From positions 1 to 64,000 of the forward strand of contig NZ_FMYF01000003.1 of assembly GCF_900092135.1 (NCBI RefSeq): a DNA stretch of 64,000 bases, read 5' to 3'. Below the pieces are notes generated by a model. The model was not told the DNA's origin. It saw only the letters and a list, made by a program, of their open reading frames with translations, and did not search any database. Position 1 is the stretch's first letter. Every line of letters begins with the position of its first letter. Shown here piece by piece: positions 7,982 through 16,596 of this stretch. The DNA comes from Raineyella antarctica. Its GTDB lineage: Bacteria > Actinomycetota > Actinomycetes > Propionibacteriales > Propionibacteriaceae. Position numbers and translations under genes: made by a program.

Positions 7982-8619
7982 CGGTCCCTCCCCTCCCCCC
8001 GCCGCCCGACCGCCGGGGGCGCGGGGCTCTCGCGGGGTGGACGACCCTGGCTGGGTGGACGACTTTCGCGGGTGCGCCGGACCCGCCCCCCGGCGGCACT
8101 GGCCGCCACCTCGTCCGCGGCGGCCGGCCCTTCGGCAGGGTCCCGGTCGCCCCACACGGCCGGATCGGGCACCCCGCTGGGCACCATCCGGCGTCGCCTG
8201 GCCCCCTCGTCGGGGTCGTCGGCGCCGGGCCAGGGGACCGCCGCCCGTGCCGCCAGCACATGGTCCTTCAGCAGCGGCGCCTCGGGGGCGTCCGGGCCGA
8301 GCAGCAGCCGGCGGGCATCACCGCCGGCGAACTCCACTGCGAACCCCTCGGCCGCCTCCCGTTCGGCCCAGCCTGCTCCGGGGAAGACCACGGCGAGGCT
8401 GGCCAGGACGCCCTCCCGGCGCGGCACCCCGGTCCGCAGCCGCAGCTGCCGACCGGCCGGGTCGCGCAGTTGGCAGACCACCGTCACCGTGTCGGCGCGG
8501 CCGATGTCGTCGGTCGCGTCCAGCCAGTCGAAGCGGTCCCAGCCCTGGGCACGCGCCTGCTCGGCCGCGACCACCCAGTCCTCGGGCCGGACCGTACGCT
8601 CCTCGACCGGGGCACTCAT
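7978..8619 (-). CDS. NuoC-like (30 kDa subunit) protein
   Basis: A 213-residue protein with a Complex1_30kDa-type domain in its first 145 residues. Seen are RFDWLDATDDIGRADTVTVV, the strand pattern LRLRTGVPRREGVLASLAVV, then FPGAGWAEREAAEGFAVEF and LLKDHVLAARAAVPWPGA, matching the NuoC core where WxERE and the lysine-containing tail bind the B and D subunits. The last 60 or so residues are a low-complexity Arg/Pro/Gly tail of no known role. It overlaps its upstream and downstream neighbours by four bases each. The true nuoC of complex I is elsewhere in this window (34073-34780), so this is a second, divergent copy. Confidence 0.75.
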   Translation of the reverse strand: MSAPVEERTVRPEDWVVAAEQARAQGWDRFDWLDATDDIGRADTVTVVCQLRDPAGRQLRLRTGVPRREGVLASLAVVFPGAGWAEREAAEGFAVEFAGGDARRLLLGPDAPEAPLLKDHVLAARAAVPWPGADDPDEGARRRRMVPSGVPDPAVWGDRDPAEGPAAADEVAASAAGGRVRRTRESRPPSQGRPPRESPAPPAVGRRGEGRDR

Positions 8620-9041
8620 GCGGGGGCCCCGACCAGCCCGGCCAGGGCGTCCTCCAGCGAACCGGGCGGCGGCGGGCAGCCGGGGACGTACGCGGCGACG
8701 GGGAGGAACTGCGAGATGCCGTCGGCCACGGCGTACGAGTCCCAGTACGGCCCGCCCGAGCTGGCGCAGGCGCCGTACGCCACCACCGCCGGGGTGCAGC
8801 CGGTCTCCCGGCCGAGGGCCGCGACCGCCTGGTGGACCACCGGAACCAGGGCATCGGGAACCGTCCCGGACACCACGACGGCCAGCGCGGCCGGACTCGA
8901 GGCCAGGTGTACGGCCGGATCGACCTCGGGCCGGCCCAGGGTCGCAGCCTCGAACTCCAGGGTGCAGCAGGCGAGCCCGAGATCGGCCACGAGCAGTCGC
9001 CCGTCGCCGTACCAGTCGTAGACGCGTGTCACCGGAGCCAT
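8616..9041 (-). CDS. NuoB-like [4Fe-4S] subunit
   Basis: A 141-residue protein of the NuoB/HycG (NADH ubiquinone oxidoreductase 20 kDa) family. All four ligand Cys for an N2-type cluster are visible: the adjacent pair in GLACCTLEFEA (about residues 24-25), one in GACASSGGPYWDSY and one in VPGCPPPPGSLEDAL. It is shorter than the main NuoB (184 residues). The start at 9041 is set by MAPVTRVYDW and a TACGCT -10 six bases upstream. It is the first gene of the trio and is divergent from korA, with 260 bases between them. No NuoD-like partner is encoded in this window next to it. Confidence 0.83.
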   Translation of the reverse strand: MAPVTRVYDWYGDGRLLVADLGLACCTLEFEAATLGRPEVDPAVHLASSPAALAVVVSGTVPDALVPVVHQAVAALGRETGCTPAVVAYGACASSGGPYWDSYAVADGISQFLPVAAYVPGCPPPPGSLEDALAGLVGAPA

Positions 9042-9047
9042 GCGGAC

Positions 9048-9053
9048 AGCGTA
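9048..9053 (-). promoter_or_regulatory. -10 element TACGCT, probably leaderless, for the NuoB-like gene
   Basis: On the minus strand TACGCT is followed by six bases and the ATG at 9041. There is no ribosome-binding site. This supports a dedicated promoter for the B-C-I trio. Confidence 0.55.
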
Positions 9054-9217
9054 GTGCGCAGCACCACGGGTGATCGGGTCCCGTGATAGCCAGGTGCAGT
9101 GGTCCGGTCCGGCACGACTCCTGTGGTGGTCCGGTCCGCGGCATGGACCATCCCCAGACATAAGAATTTGCACATACACTCATTAGGCGATCCAATGAGT
9201 CAAGGAATCCGCGTGCG

Positions 9218-9247
9218 AGGTAAGTGTCACCTCACACGACCTAGACT
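9218..9247 (+). promoter_or_regulatory. Candidate DtxR/IdeR iron box and -10 upstream of korA
   Basis: The palindrome at 9218-9232 reads AGGTAAGTGTCACCT. It fits the core DtxR/IdeR operator AGGTnAGnCTnACCT at 11 of 12 fixed positions. TAGACT at 9242-9247 fits a TANNNT -10 element, which would place the palindrome over the -35 region and the transcription start about 48 bases before korA. The consensus is established for DtxR/IdeR; control of korAB by iron is inference. Confidence 0.45.
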
Positions 9248-9301
9248 TGACCGGCGCCCGACACGGGCGCTTCAGTCCGACGAGAAACGAGGCATACCGA
9301 C

Positions 9302-11193
<1,892 letters not shown>

Positions 11194-11197
<4 letters not shown>

Positions 11198-12294
11198 CCA
11201 CCACCCAGAACCCGACGTCCCCGGCCTCGCAGCCGGCGATCACCCATGGCCTGGCCCACGTGCCGCTGGCCATCTCCCCGCTGAACCGGAAGGACTTCAC
11301 CTCCGACCAGGAGGTGCGCTGGTGCCCCGGTTGCGGCGACTACGCCGTGCTCGCCGCGTTCCAGGGCTTCATGCCCGAGCTGGGCATCAAGAAGGAGAAC
11401 ACGGTCATCATCTCGGGGATCGGCTGCTCCTCGCGGTTCCCGTACTACGTGGACTCGTACGGCATGCACTCGATCCACGGGCGTGCCCCGGCGATCGCCA
11501 CCGGCGTGGCGACCGCGCGCGAGGACCTGGCCGTCTTCGTGATCACCGGTGACGGCGATGCGCTGTCCATCGGTGGCAACCACCTGTTGCACGCACTGCG
11601 CCGCAACGTCAACATCACGATCCTGCTGTTCAACAACCGGATCTACGGGCTGACCAAGGGCCAGTACTCCCCCACCTCGGAGCTGGGCAAGGTCACCAAG
11701 TCCACCCCGATGGGCTCGCTGGACCAGCCGCTGAACCCGGTGTCGCTGGCGCTGGGCGCCGAGGCGACCTTCGTGGCGCGCGCCCTGGACTCCGACCGCA
11801 AGGGACTCAGCGCGATCCTCAAGGCGGCGGCCGCCCACCGCGGCACCTCGCTGGTGGAGATCTACCAGAACTGCCCGATCTTCAACGACGGCGCATTCGA
11901 TGCGCTCAAGGGCGGTGACGAGGCGGCGGAGGCGATCATCCCGCTGACGCACGGCGAGCCGATCATCTTCGGCATCGACGGCCACCTGTGCGTGGTGCGC
12001 GATCCGGACTCCCCGCGGTTGCGGATCGCGGAGCGCTCCAGCGTCGAGGAGTCGGCCATCGTCGTGCACGATGCGTACGCCGACAACCCGGCCTACGCCT
12101 TCGCGCTCTCGCGGCTCAGCGAGGCCGGCCACATCGCCCACTCCCCGATCGGCATCTTCCGCGACGTGGAGCGTCCGACGTACGACGACGAGGCGCGCGA
12201 GCAGGTTCGTACGGCGCGCGGCGACACCGACACCGGTGACGCCGCCCTCCAGGACCTGCTGTACGGCCAGGACACCTGGGAGGTGTCCGCCTGA
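11194..12294 (+). CDS. korB: 2-oxoglutarate:ferredoxin oxidoreductase, beta subunit
   Basis: The 366-residue thiamine-diphosphate and [4Fe-4S] subunit of KorAB. Visible are WCPGCGDYAVL (two cluster Cys), SGIGCSSRFPYY (third Cys), the ThDP/Mg motif VITGDGDALSIGGNHLLHAL, then NNRIYGLTKGQYSPTS, and the fourth Cys in EIYQNCPIFNDGAF. The start GTG 11194 overlaps the korA stop and follows AAGGAG. The sequence continues past the usual beta core with a C-terminal tail that includes RDVERPTYDDEAREQV. A strong terminator follows. Confidence 0.95.
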
Positions 12295-12343
12295 GAGCGG
12301 ACCGAGAACGGCACTGAACCGGAGCTGAGCCCCACGGGGGCAC

Positions 12344-12378
12344 GCGTGGCACGACCTTCCATCGGGGTCGTGCCACGC
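12344..12378 (+). terminator. Hairpin terminator after korB
   Basis: Thirteen-base-pair perfect stem: GCGTGGCACGACC (12344-12356) pairs with GGTCGTGCCACGC (12366-12378), with a nine-base loop. It begins 50 bases after the korB stop and ends 45 bases before the deacetylase start. Confidence 0.75.
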
Positions 12379-12423
12379 CTAGCCTCGGGGTGGTCGTCCC
12401 GTCGCGCCCCGGAGGAGGTATCG

Positions 12424-13308
12424 ATGCGTCCCAACCGTGCGCCGTCCCACCACGGCCTCCTGGCCGTGCTGGTGCTGCTCGCAACGGTGCTGTTCGCCAC
12501 CGTGGTCCTCGCCGCCTGTGCCCCGCCGTCCCGTCCACCTGCGCCCGCCCCGAGCCCGACGCCCTCCAGCGCCGTCGTCGCCGGCACCGACCACAATGCC
12601 GCCGCCCAGGCGTACGCCTATCCCGCCGCCAAGGTGCAGGAGTGGGTACGGGAGGGCACCCGGGCCCCGGACCTGCCGGCGCAGAAAGTGGCGTTCCTGA
12701 CCTTCGACGACGGGCCTAGCACGGACGCGACGCCGCGCGTCCTCGACGCCCTGCACGCCACCGGGGTGCCGGCGACGTTCTTCATCATCGCCGGCCCCCA
12801 GGGGCTGGGCCGGGCCGGCGCACCGTTGCTGCAGCGCGAGATGGCCGAGGGCAACGCGGTCTGCATCCACTCCTACAGCCACGACTACGGCTACCTCTAC
12901 CCCCGGCGCAAGGCGGACACCGAGCACATCCTGTCCGACCAGGCCCGGGCCCTCGACGCCCTGCGCGGCGCGCTCGGCCCCGGCTACAGCCCGGACTGCT
13001 TCCGCTACCCCGGTGGCCACATGTCCTGGACGGGCCTGGCCGCGGCCGATGCCGGACTCACCGCGCGCGGGCTGTCCTGGATCGACTGGAACACCATGAC
13101 CGGTGACGCCGAGCCGCGGAAGAAGGAGCCCCGTACTCCCGCGGAGGCGGCCCGCAACGTGAAGACCGACATTGCCCACGCCGGCAACCCGCCGGTGGTC
13201 GTGGTGCTGATGCACGACGCGCCGGGCAAGCGGATCTCGACCGAGGCGCTGCCGCTGGTCGTGGCCGACCTGCGGGCGGCGGGCTACGCGTTCGGCGTGA
13301 TCGGCTGA
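12424..13308 (+). CDS. Polysaccharide deacetylase lipoprotein (CE4/NodB)
   Basis: A 294-residue secreted carbohydrate esterase, expected to remove N-acetyl groups from cell-wall peptidoglycan or a related glycan. The N terminus is a lipoprotein signal peptide ending in VVLAAC, so Cys 32 should be lipidated. A Pro/Ser/Thr linker follows. The NodB domain shows TFDDGPS (metal and catalytic Asp), the His pair in HSYSHDYGY, RYPGGHMSWTG, and the late His of VVLMHDAPGKR. The start ATG 12424 follows GGAGGAGG. The 3' end overlaps the opposing HAD gene by 25 bases. Confidence 0.9.
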   Translation: MRPNRAPSHHGLLAVLVLLATVLFATVVLAACAPPSRPPAPAPSPTPSSAVVAGTDHNAAAQAYAYPAAKVQEWVREGTRAPDLPAQKVAFLTFDDGPSTDATPRVLDALHATGVPATFFIIAGPQGLGRAGAPLLQREMAEGNAVCIHSYSHDYGYLYPRRKADTEHILSDQARALDALRGALGPGYSPDCFRYPGGHMSWTGLAAADAGLTARGLSWIDWNTMTGDAEPRKKEPRTPAEAARNVKTDIAHAGNPPVVVVLMHDAPGKRISTEALPLVVADLRAAGYAFGVIG

Positions 13309-14003
13309 TCGGCCCCTGCTGCCCGGGCGGTGGCAGCACCACCGGTCCCGCCCGCCACCCGGTCCAGGGCGGCCGCGAAGGCCGGGTCCGCCAGGGTCTC
13401 CACCACCACGAGGGCGGACTTGGCCAGCTCGTCACGGACCGCCGGATCGGCGTTGACCCCGATGAACACGGCGTCCGCCGCCTGTGCCGCGAGCAGGTCG
13501 TGCGGGGTGTCGCCGACCACCACCAGCAGGTCGTCCCCGGAACGCTCCCTCGCCTGCCCTCCCAGTTCGCGCCGGTCGCTGACGAACCCTCCCGAGACCG
13601 AGGTGGCCATGTCGAACGTCGACGGGTCGATGCCGGCGGTGAAGAGTTTCGTCCGGATCCGGCTCGGGGTGTTGCCGCTCATCAGCGCCTGGCGCCAGCC
13701 CCGGGCGGCGACGTCCGCGAGCGCGTCGTGGACCCCCGGCATCAGGGCGCGGGGGTGCTCCAGGTAGTAGGTCGCCGATCGTACGTCGAGCTCGGCCAGG
13801 TAGTCGTCGAGCCGGTCCAGGGACATCCCCGCCGCCTCGAGGTAGAGCTCGCCGACCCGCCGGTCGGTCAGCCCCTCGCGGCGGCCGGCGGGCTTCACCG
13901 GGGTGCCGCCGAGTCCCTCGATCGCCTGCAGGAACAGGTCGGCGCGACCCGGCGGGGAGAGCAGGAGGGTGCCGTCGATGTCCCAGTACACAGCGATTCC
14001 CAT
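13284..14003 (-). CDS. HAD superfamily hydrolase (phosphoglycolate phosphatase-like)
   Basis: A 239-residue cytoplasmic phosphatase. HAD motif I is VYWDIDGTLL at the N terminus (the two Asp), motif II is ALMSGNTPSRIRTKLF, and motif IV is VVGDTPHDLLAAQAA. A helical C1-type cap fills residues 30-110. This is the phosphoglycolate phosphatase/beta-phosphoglucomutase-like type, but the substrate cannot be read from sequence. The start at 14003 is set by MGIAVYWDIDG; TAGGGT seven bases upstream suggests leaderless expression. It is convergent with, and overlaps, the deacetylase gene. Confidence 0.85.
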   Translation of the reverse strand: MGIAVYWDIDGTLLLSPPGRADLFLQAIEGLGGTPVKPAGRREGLTDRRVGELYLEAAGMSLDRLDDYLAELDVRSATYYLEHPRALMPGVHDALADVAARGWRQALMSGNTPSRIRTKLFTAGIDPSTFDMATSVSGGFVSDRRELGGQARERSGDDLLVVVGDTPHDLLAAQAADAVFIGVNADPAVRDELAKSALVVVETLADPAFAAALDRVAGGTGGAATARAAGADQPITPNA

Positions 14004-14010
14004 GGGCGGA

Positions 14011-14016
14011 ACCCTA
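14011..14016 (-). promoter_or_regulatory. -10 element TAGGGT, probably leaderless, for the HAD hydrolase
   Basis: On the minus strand TAGGGT is followed by seven bases and the ATG at 14003. No ribosome-binding site is present. Confidence 0.5.
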
Positions 14017-14161
14017 GCGGCCCGGTCCACGCCGCCGCAGCCCCGGTACCGGGCAGGACCCGGGGCGTACGATCCGACGGGAAGCCCCTGGCACCGCCGA
14101 GCAGGAGCCGCGGCGGCCGGTAGCACCCGCGACGCGCCCGAGGGGGCCAGGAGGAGGACAG

Positions 14162-15175
14162 ATGACACAGGTCGCACGCGCCACGCCGGCCGGGGTCTCC
14201 CGGCGAGGTCTTGCCGGTGGCGTGGGGGCGTACGTGATCTGGGGCTTCTTCCCGCTCTACTGGCCGCTGGTCGCCGGTTCCTCGGCCTTCGAGATCCTGG
14301 CCCAGCGCGTCGTCTGGTCGCTGGTGTTCTCGCTGCTCGGCTGCCTGCTGCTGCGCCGACGGTTCTGGCGCGGTCTGGGACGACGCGAGTGGACCGCCCT
14401 ACTGGCCGGAGGTGTGCTGGTCAGCATCAACTGGGGCACCTACATCTGGGCGGTCAACAACGGCCACGTCCTGGACGCCTCGTTGGGCTACTACATCAAC
14501 CCGATCCTGTCGATCCTGATCGGGGTGGTGTTCCTGCGCGAGCGGCTGTCCCGGCTGCAGTGGATCGCCGTCGGGCTGGCGGTCATCGCCGTGGTGGTGC
14601 TCTCGGTCGAGGTGGGCGGGCTGCCCTGGGTGGCCCTGGTGCTCGCCACGAGCTTCGGCCTCTACGCACTGGTGAAGCGCGGGGTCAAGGTCGACGCCCT
14701 GTCCGGCATGGTCGTCGAGGGCTCCGCGATCAGCGTGTTCGCCCTGGCCTTCCTGATCGGCGTCGGGGCCTCCGGTCACGGCACGTTCACCACCCAGGGA
14801 CCGCTGCACGCCGTCCTGCTCGTGCTCGGCGGCCTGGTCACCCTGGTCCCGCTGCTGCTGTTCGCCGATTCCGCACAGCGGATCCCGCTGACCGTGATGG
14901 GGTTGCTGCAGTACATCGGACCCACGCTGCAGTTCCTGATCGGCTGGCTGGTGCGCGGCGAGCAGTTGACGCCCGGGCGATGGGTCGGCTTCCTGCTGGT
15001 GTGGGTGTCCCTGGTCATCGTCAGCGGGGAGGCGCTGGCCCGCTGGCGGAGCCTGGACCGGGCCGGCAAGCGGCGCGCCGGTGAGGTGCCGGTGTCCGCC
15101 GCCGAGGCCCCCACGACCGACGAGGCCCCCACGACCGACGGGGGCTCGCGGTCGGCATCGGCGAAGGTCGACTGA
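14162..15175 (+). CDS. rarD: RarD-type EamA family transporter
   Basis: A 337-residue ten-helix inner-membrane transporter of the drug/metabolite superfamily, RarD subfamily. Family signs are GVGAYVIWGFFPLYW near the N terminus, QRVVWSLVFSLL, NWGTYIWAVNNGHVLDASLGYYINPILS, and LQYIGPTLQFLIGW. RarD was named from a chloramphenicol-sensitive phenotype; the substrate is not established. The start ATG 14162 follows AGGAGGAC. The hydrophilic tail (residues 300-337) contains an exact 18-base tandem duplication (15104-15139), giving APTTDE twice. Its stop overlaps the start of the chloride channel gene, so the two are probably co-transcribed. Confidence 0.9.
   Translation: MTQVARATPAGVSRRGLAGGVGAYVIWGFFPLYWPLVAGSSAFEILAQRVVWSLVFSLLGCLLLRRRFWRGLGRREWTALLAGGVLVSINWGTYIWAVNNGHVLDASLGYYINPILSILIGVVFLRERLSRLQWIAVGLAVIAVVVLSVEVGGLPWVALVLATSFGLYALVKRGVKVDALSGMVVEGSAISVFALAFLIGVGASGHGTFTTQGPLHAVLLVLGGLVTLVPLLLFADSAQRIPLTVMGLLQYIGPTLQFLIGWLVRGEQLTPGRWVGFLLVWVSLVIVSGEALARWRSLDRAGKRRAGEVPVSAAEAPTTDEAPTTDGGSRSASAKVD
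15104..15139 (+). repeat. 18-base perfect tandem duplication in the rarD 3' end
   Basis: GAGGCCCCCACGACCGAC occurs twice in a row (15104-15121 and 15122-15139). It keeps frame and duplicates six residues in the disordered cytoplasmic tail. It is likely a recent slippage event of no functional weight. Confidence 0.85.
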
Positions 15176-16545
15176 TGGATCGCCCGGGTGGACACCCGCT
15201 GTGGCGTCGGCTGGGCAGTTCGGTCTGGCCGCCGGCGGTGGAGGCCGACCGGCCGGGAGGCCTGCTGGGCTTCACCACCACCGCCGTCCTGGTCGGAATG
15301 CTCACCGGCCTGATGGCGGCGAGCTTCCGCTGGGCGCTCGACCGGGTGTCGGAGGCCCGCGACACCCTGGTCTCGTGGGCCCATGGTGATCCCGCCCTGG
15401 GCCTGGTCGTGGTGGTCGTGGTCTGCGCCCTGGCCACCGCCACTGCCGCCGCCCTGGTCCACCGGGTCGAGCCGCACGCCGAGGGCAGCGGCATTCCCCG
15501 GGTGGAGGCGGTCGTGGAGGGCCGGACCCGGCCGGGCAGCCCGCTGATCCTGCCCGTGAAGTACGTCGGTGGCCTGCTGGCGATCGGGGCCGGACTCGCC
15601 CTGGGCCGGGAGGGACCCTCGGTGCAGATGGGCGGCAACATCGGGATCATCCTGAGCCGCCTGACGCGCCGCGGCAGCCACGACCTACGCATCCTCGTCG
15701 CCGCCGGCGCGGCCGCCGGACTGGCCACCGCGTTCAACGCACCCTTGGCCGGCGGGGTCTTCGTCCTGGAGGAGCTGGTCAAGCGCTTCGACCCGCGGAC
15801 CACTGTGGCGACCCTGCTGGCCTCCGGCGCGGGCTTCGCCAGTGCCCACCTGTTCCTGGGCGACACCACCGAACTCTTCCGGACCGCGCCGATGGGACAG
15901 CCCCGCCTGGCGCACGCCGGCGTCGTCTTCGTCGTCGGCCTGCTCGCCGGGCTCGCCGGGGTGGGCTACAACGCGATGATCATGTCCAGCCTGCGGTACG
16001 CCGATGCCAGCCGGGTCCCGCGCGAGGTACGCGCCGGACTGATCGGCGCCGGCGTGGGCCTGGTCGCGTTCCTCGCCCCGGGCCTGGTCGGCGGAGGTGA
16101 CGGGCTCACCCAGCAGGCGCTGCTGGCCGAGGGTGGCGTCCTGACCGTCCTCGGCATCCTGGCCGCCCGCCTCGTGCTCGGCGTGGTCTCGTACGCTGCC
16201 GCCACCCCCGGCGGGCTCTTCGCCCCGATGCTGGTGGTGGGCAGCCACCTCGGGCTGCTGGTCGGGCTGCTCGGCCAGCAGCTGGTGCCCCAGTGGACCC
16301 CCGAGCCGGCCGCGCTCGCCCTGATCGGCACCGCGGCCTTCTTCACCGCCAGCGTGCGCGCACCGATCACCGGACTGGTCCTGACCACCGAGCTCACCGG
16401 GGTCACCAGCCAGCTGCCCCCGATGCTCGGCGCGTGCGCCATCGCCATGCTGGTGGCGACGCTGCTGCGCTCCGAGCCGATCTACGACGCACTCACCACC
16501 CGTGCGACCCACGCCTCCCGGCAGAACGTGGCGGAGGGCGCCTGA
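15175..16545 (+). CDS. ClC family chloride channel or Cl-/H+ antiporter
   Basis: A 456-residue membrane protein of the ClC family. The anion-pathway motifs are present in order: GSGIPRVEAVVEG (about residues 103-115), GREGPSVQMGGNIG (about 145-158, with the gating Glu of GREGP), GGVFVLEELVKRF, and GGLFAPMLVVGSHLG (GxFxP-like). A retained gating Glu is found in both channels and antiporters, so the mode is open. No CBS domains follow. ATG 15175 shares its A with the rarD stop (TGATG), a coupling arrangement. Confidence 0.92.
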   Translation: MDRPGGHPLWRRLGSSVWPPAVEADRPGGLLGFTTTAVLVGMLTGLMAASFRWALDRVSEARDTLVSWAHGDPALGLVVVVVVCALATATAAALVHRVEPHAEGSGIPRVEAVVEGRTRPGSPLILPVKYVGGLLAIGAGLALGREGPSVQMGGNIGIILSRLTRRGSHDLRILVAAGAAAGLATAFNAPLAGGVFVLEELVKRFDPRTTVATLLASGAGFASAHLFLGDTTELFRTAPMGQPRLAHAGVVFVVGLLAGLAGVGYNAMIMSSLRYADASRVPREVRAGLIGAGVGLVAFLAPGLVGGGDGLTQQALLAEGGVLTVLGILAARLVLGVVSYAAATPGGLFAPMLVVGSHLGLLVGLLGQQLVPQWTPEPAALALIGTAAFFTASVRAPITGLVLTTELTGVTSQLPPMLGACAIAMLVATLLRSEPIYDALTTRATHASRQNVAEGA

Positions 16546-16584
16546 CCTGCCCCGACCCGTCACCGGACCGTTGACCGAGCGCAC

Positions 16585-16590
16585 TACCAT
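16585..16590 (+). promoter_or_regulatory. -10 element TACCAT, probably leaderless, for the M13 peptidase
   Basis: TACCAT is followed by six bases and ATG 16597. There is no ribosome-binding site. The M13 gene is therefore likely transcribed separately from rarD and the ClC gene, which end 51 bases before it. Confidence 0.55.
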
Positions 16591-16596
16591 CGGGCC

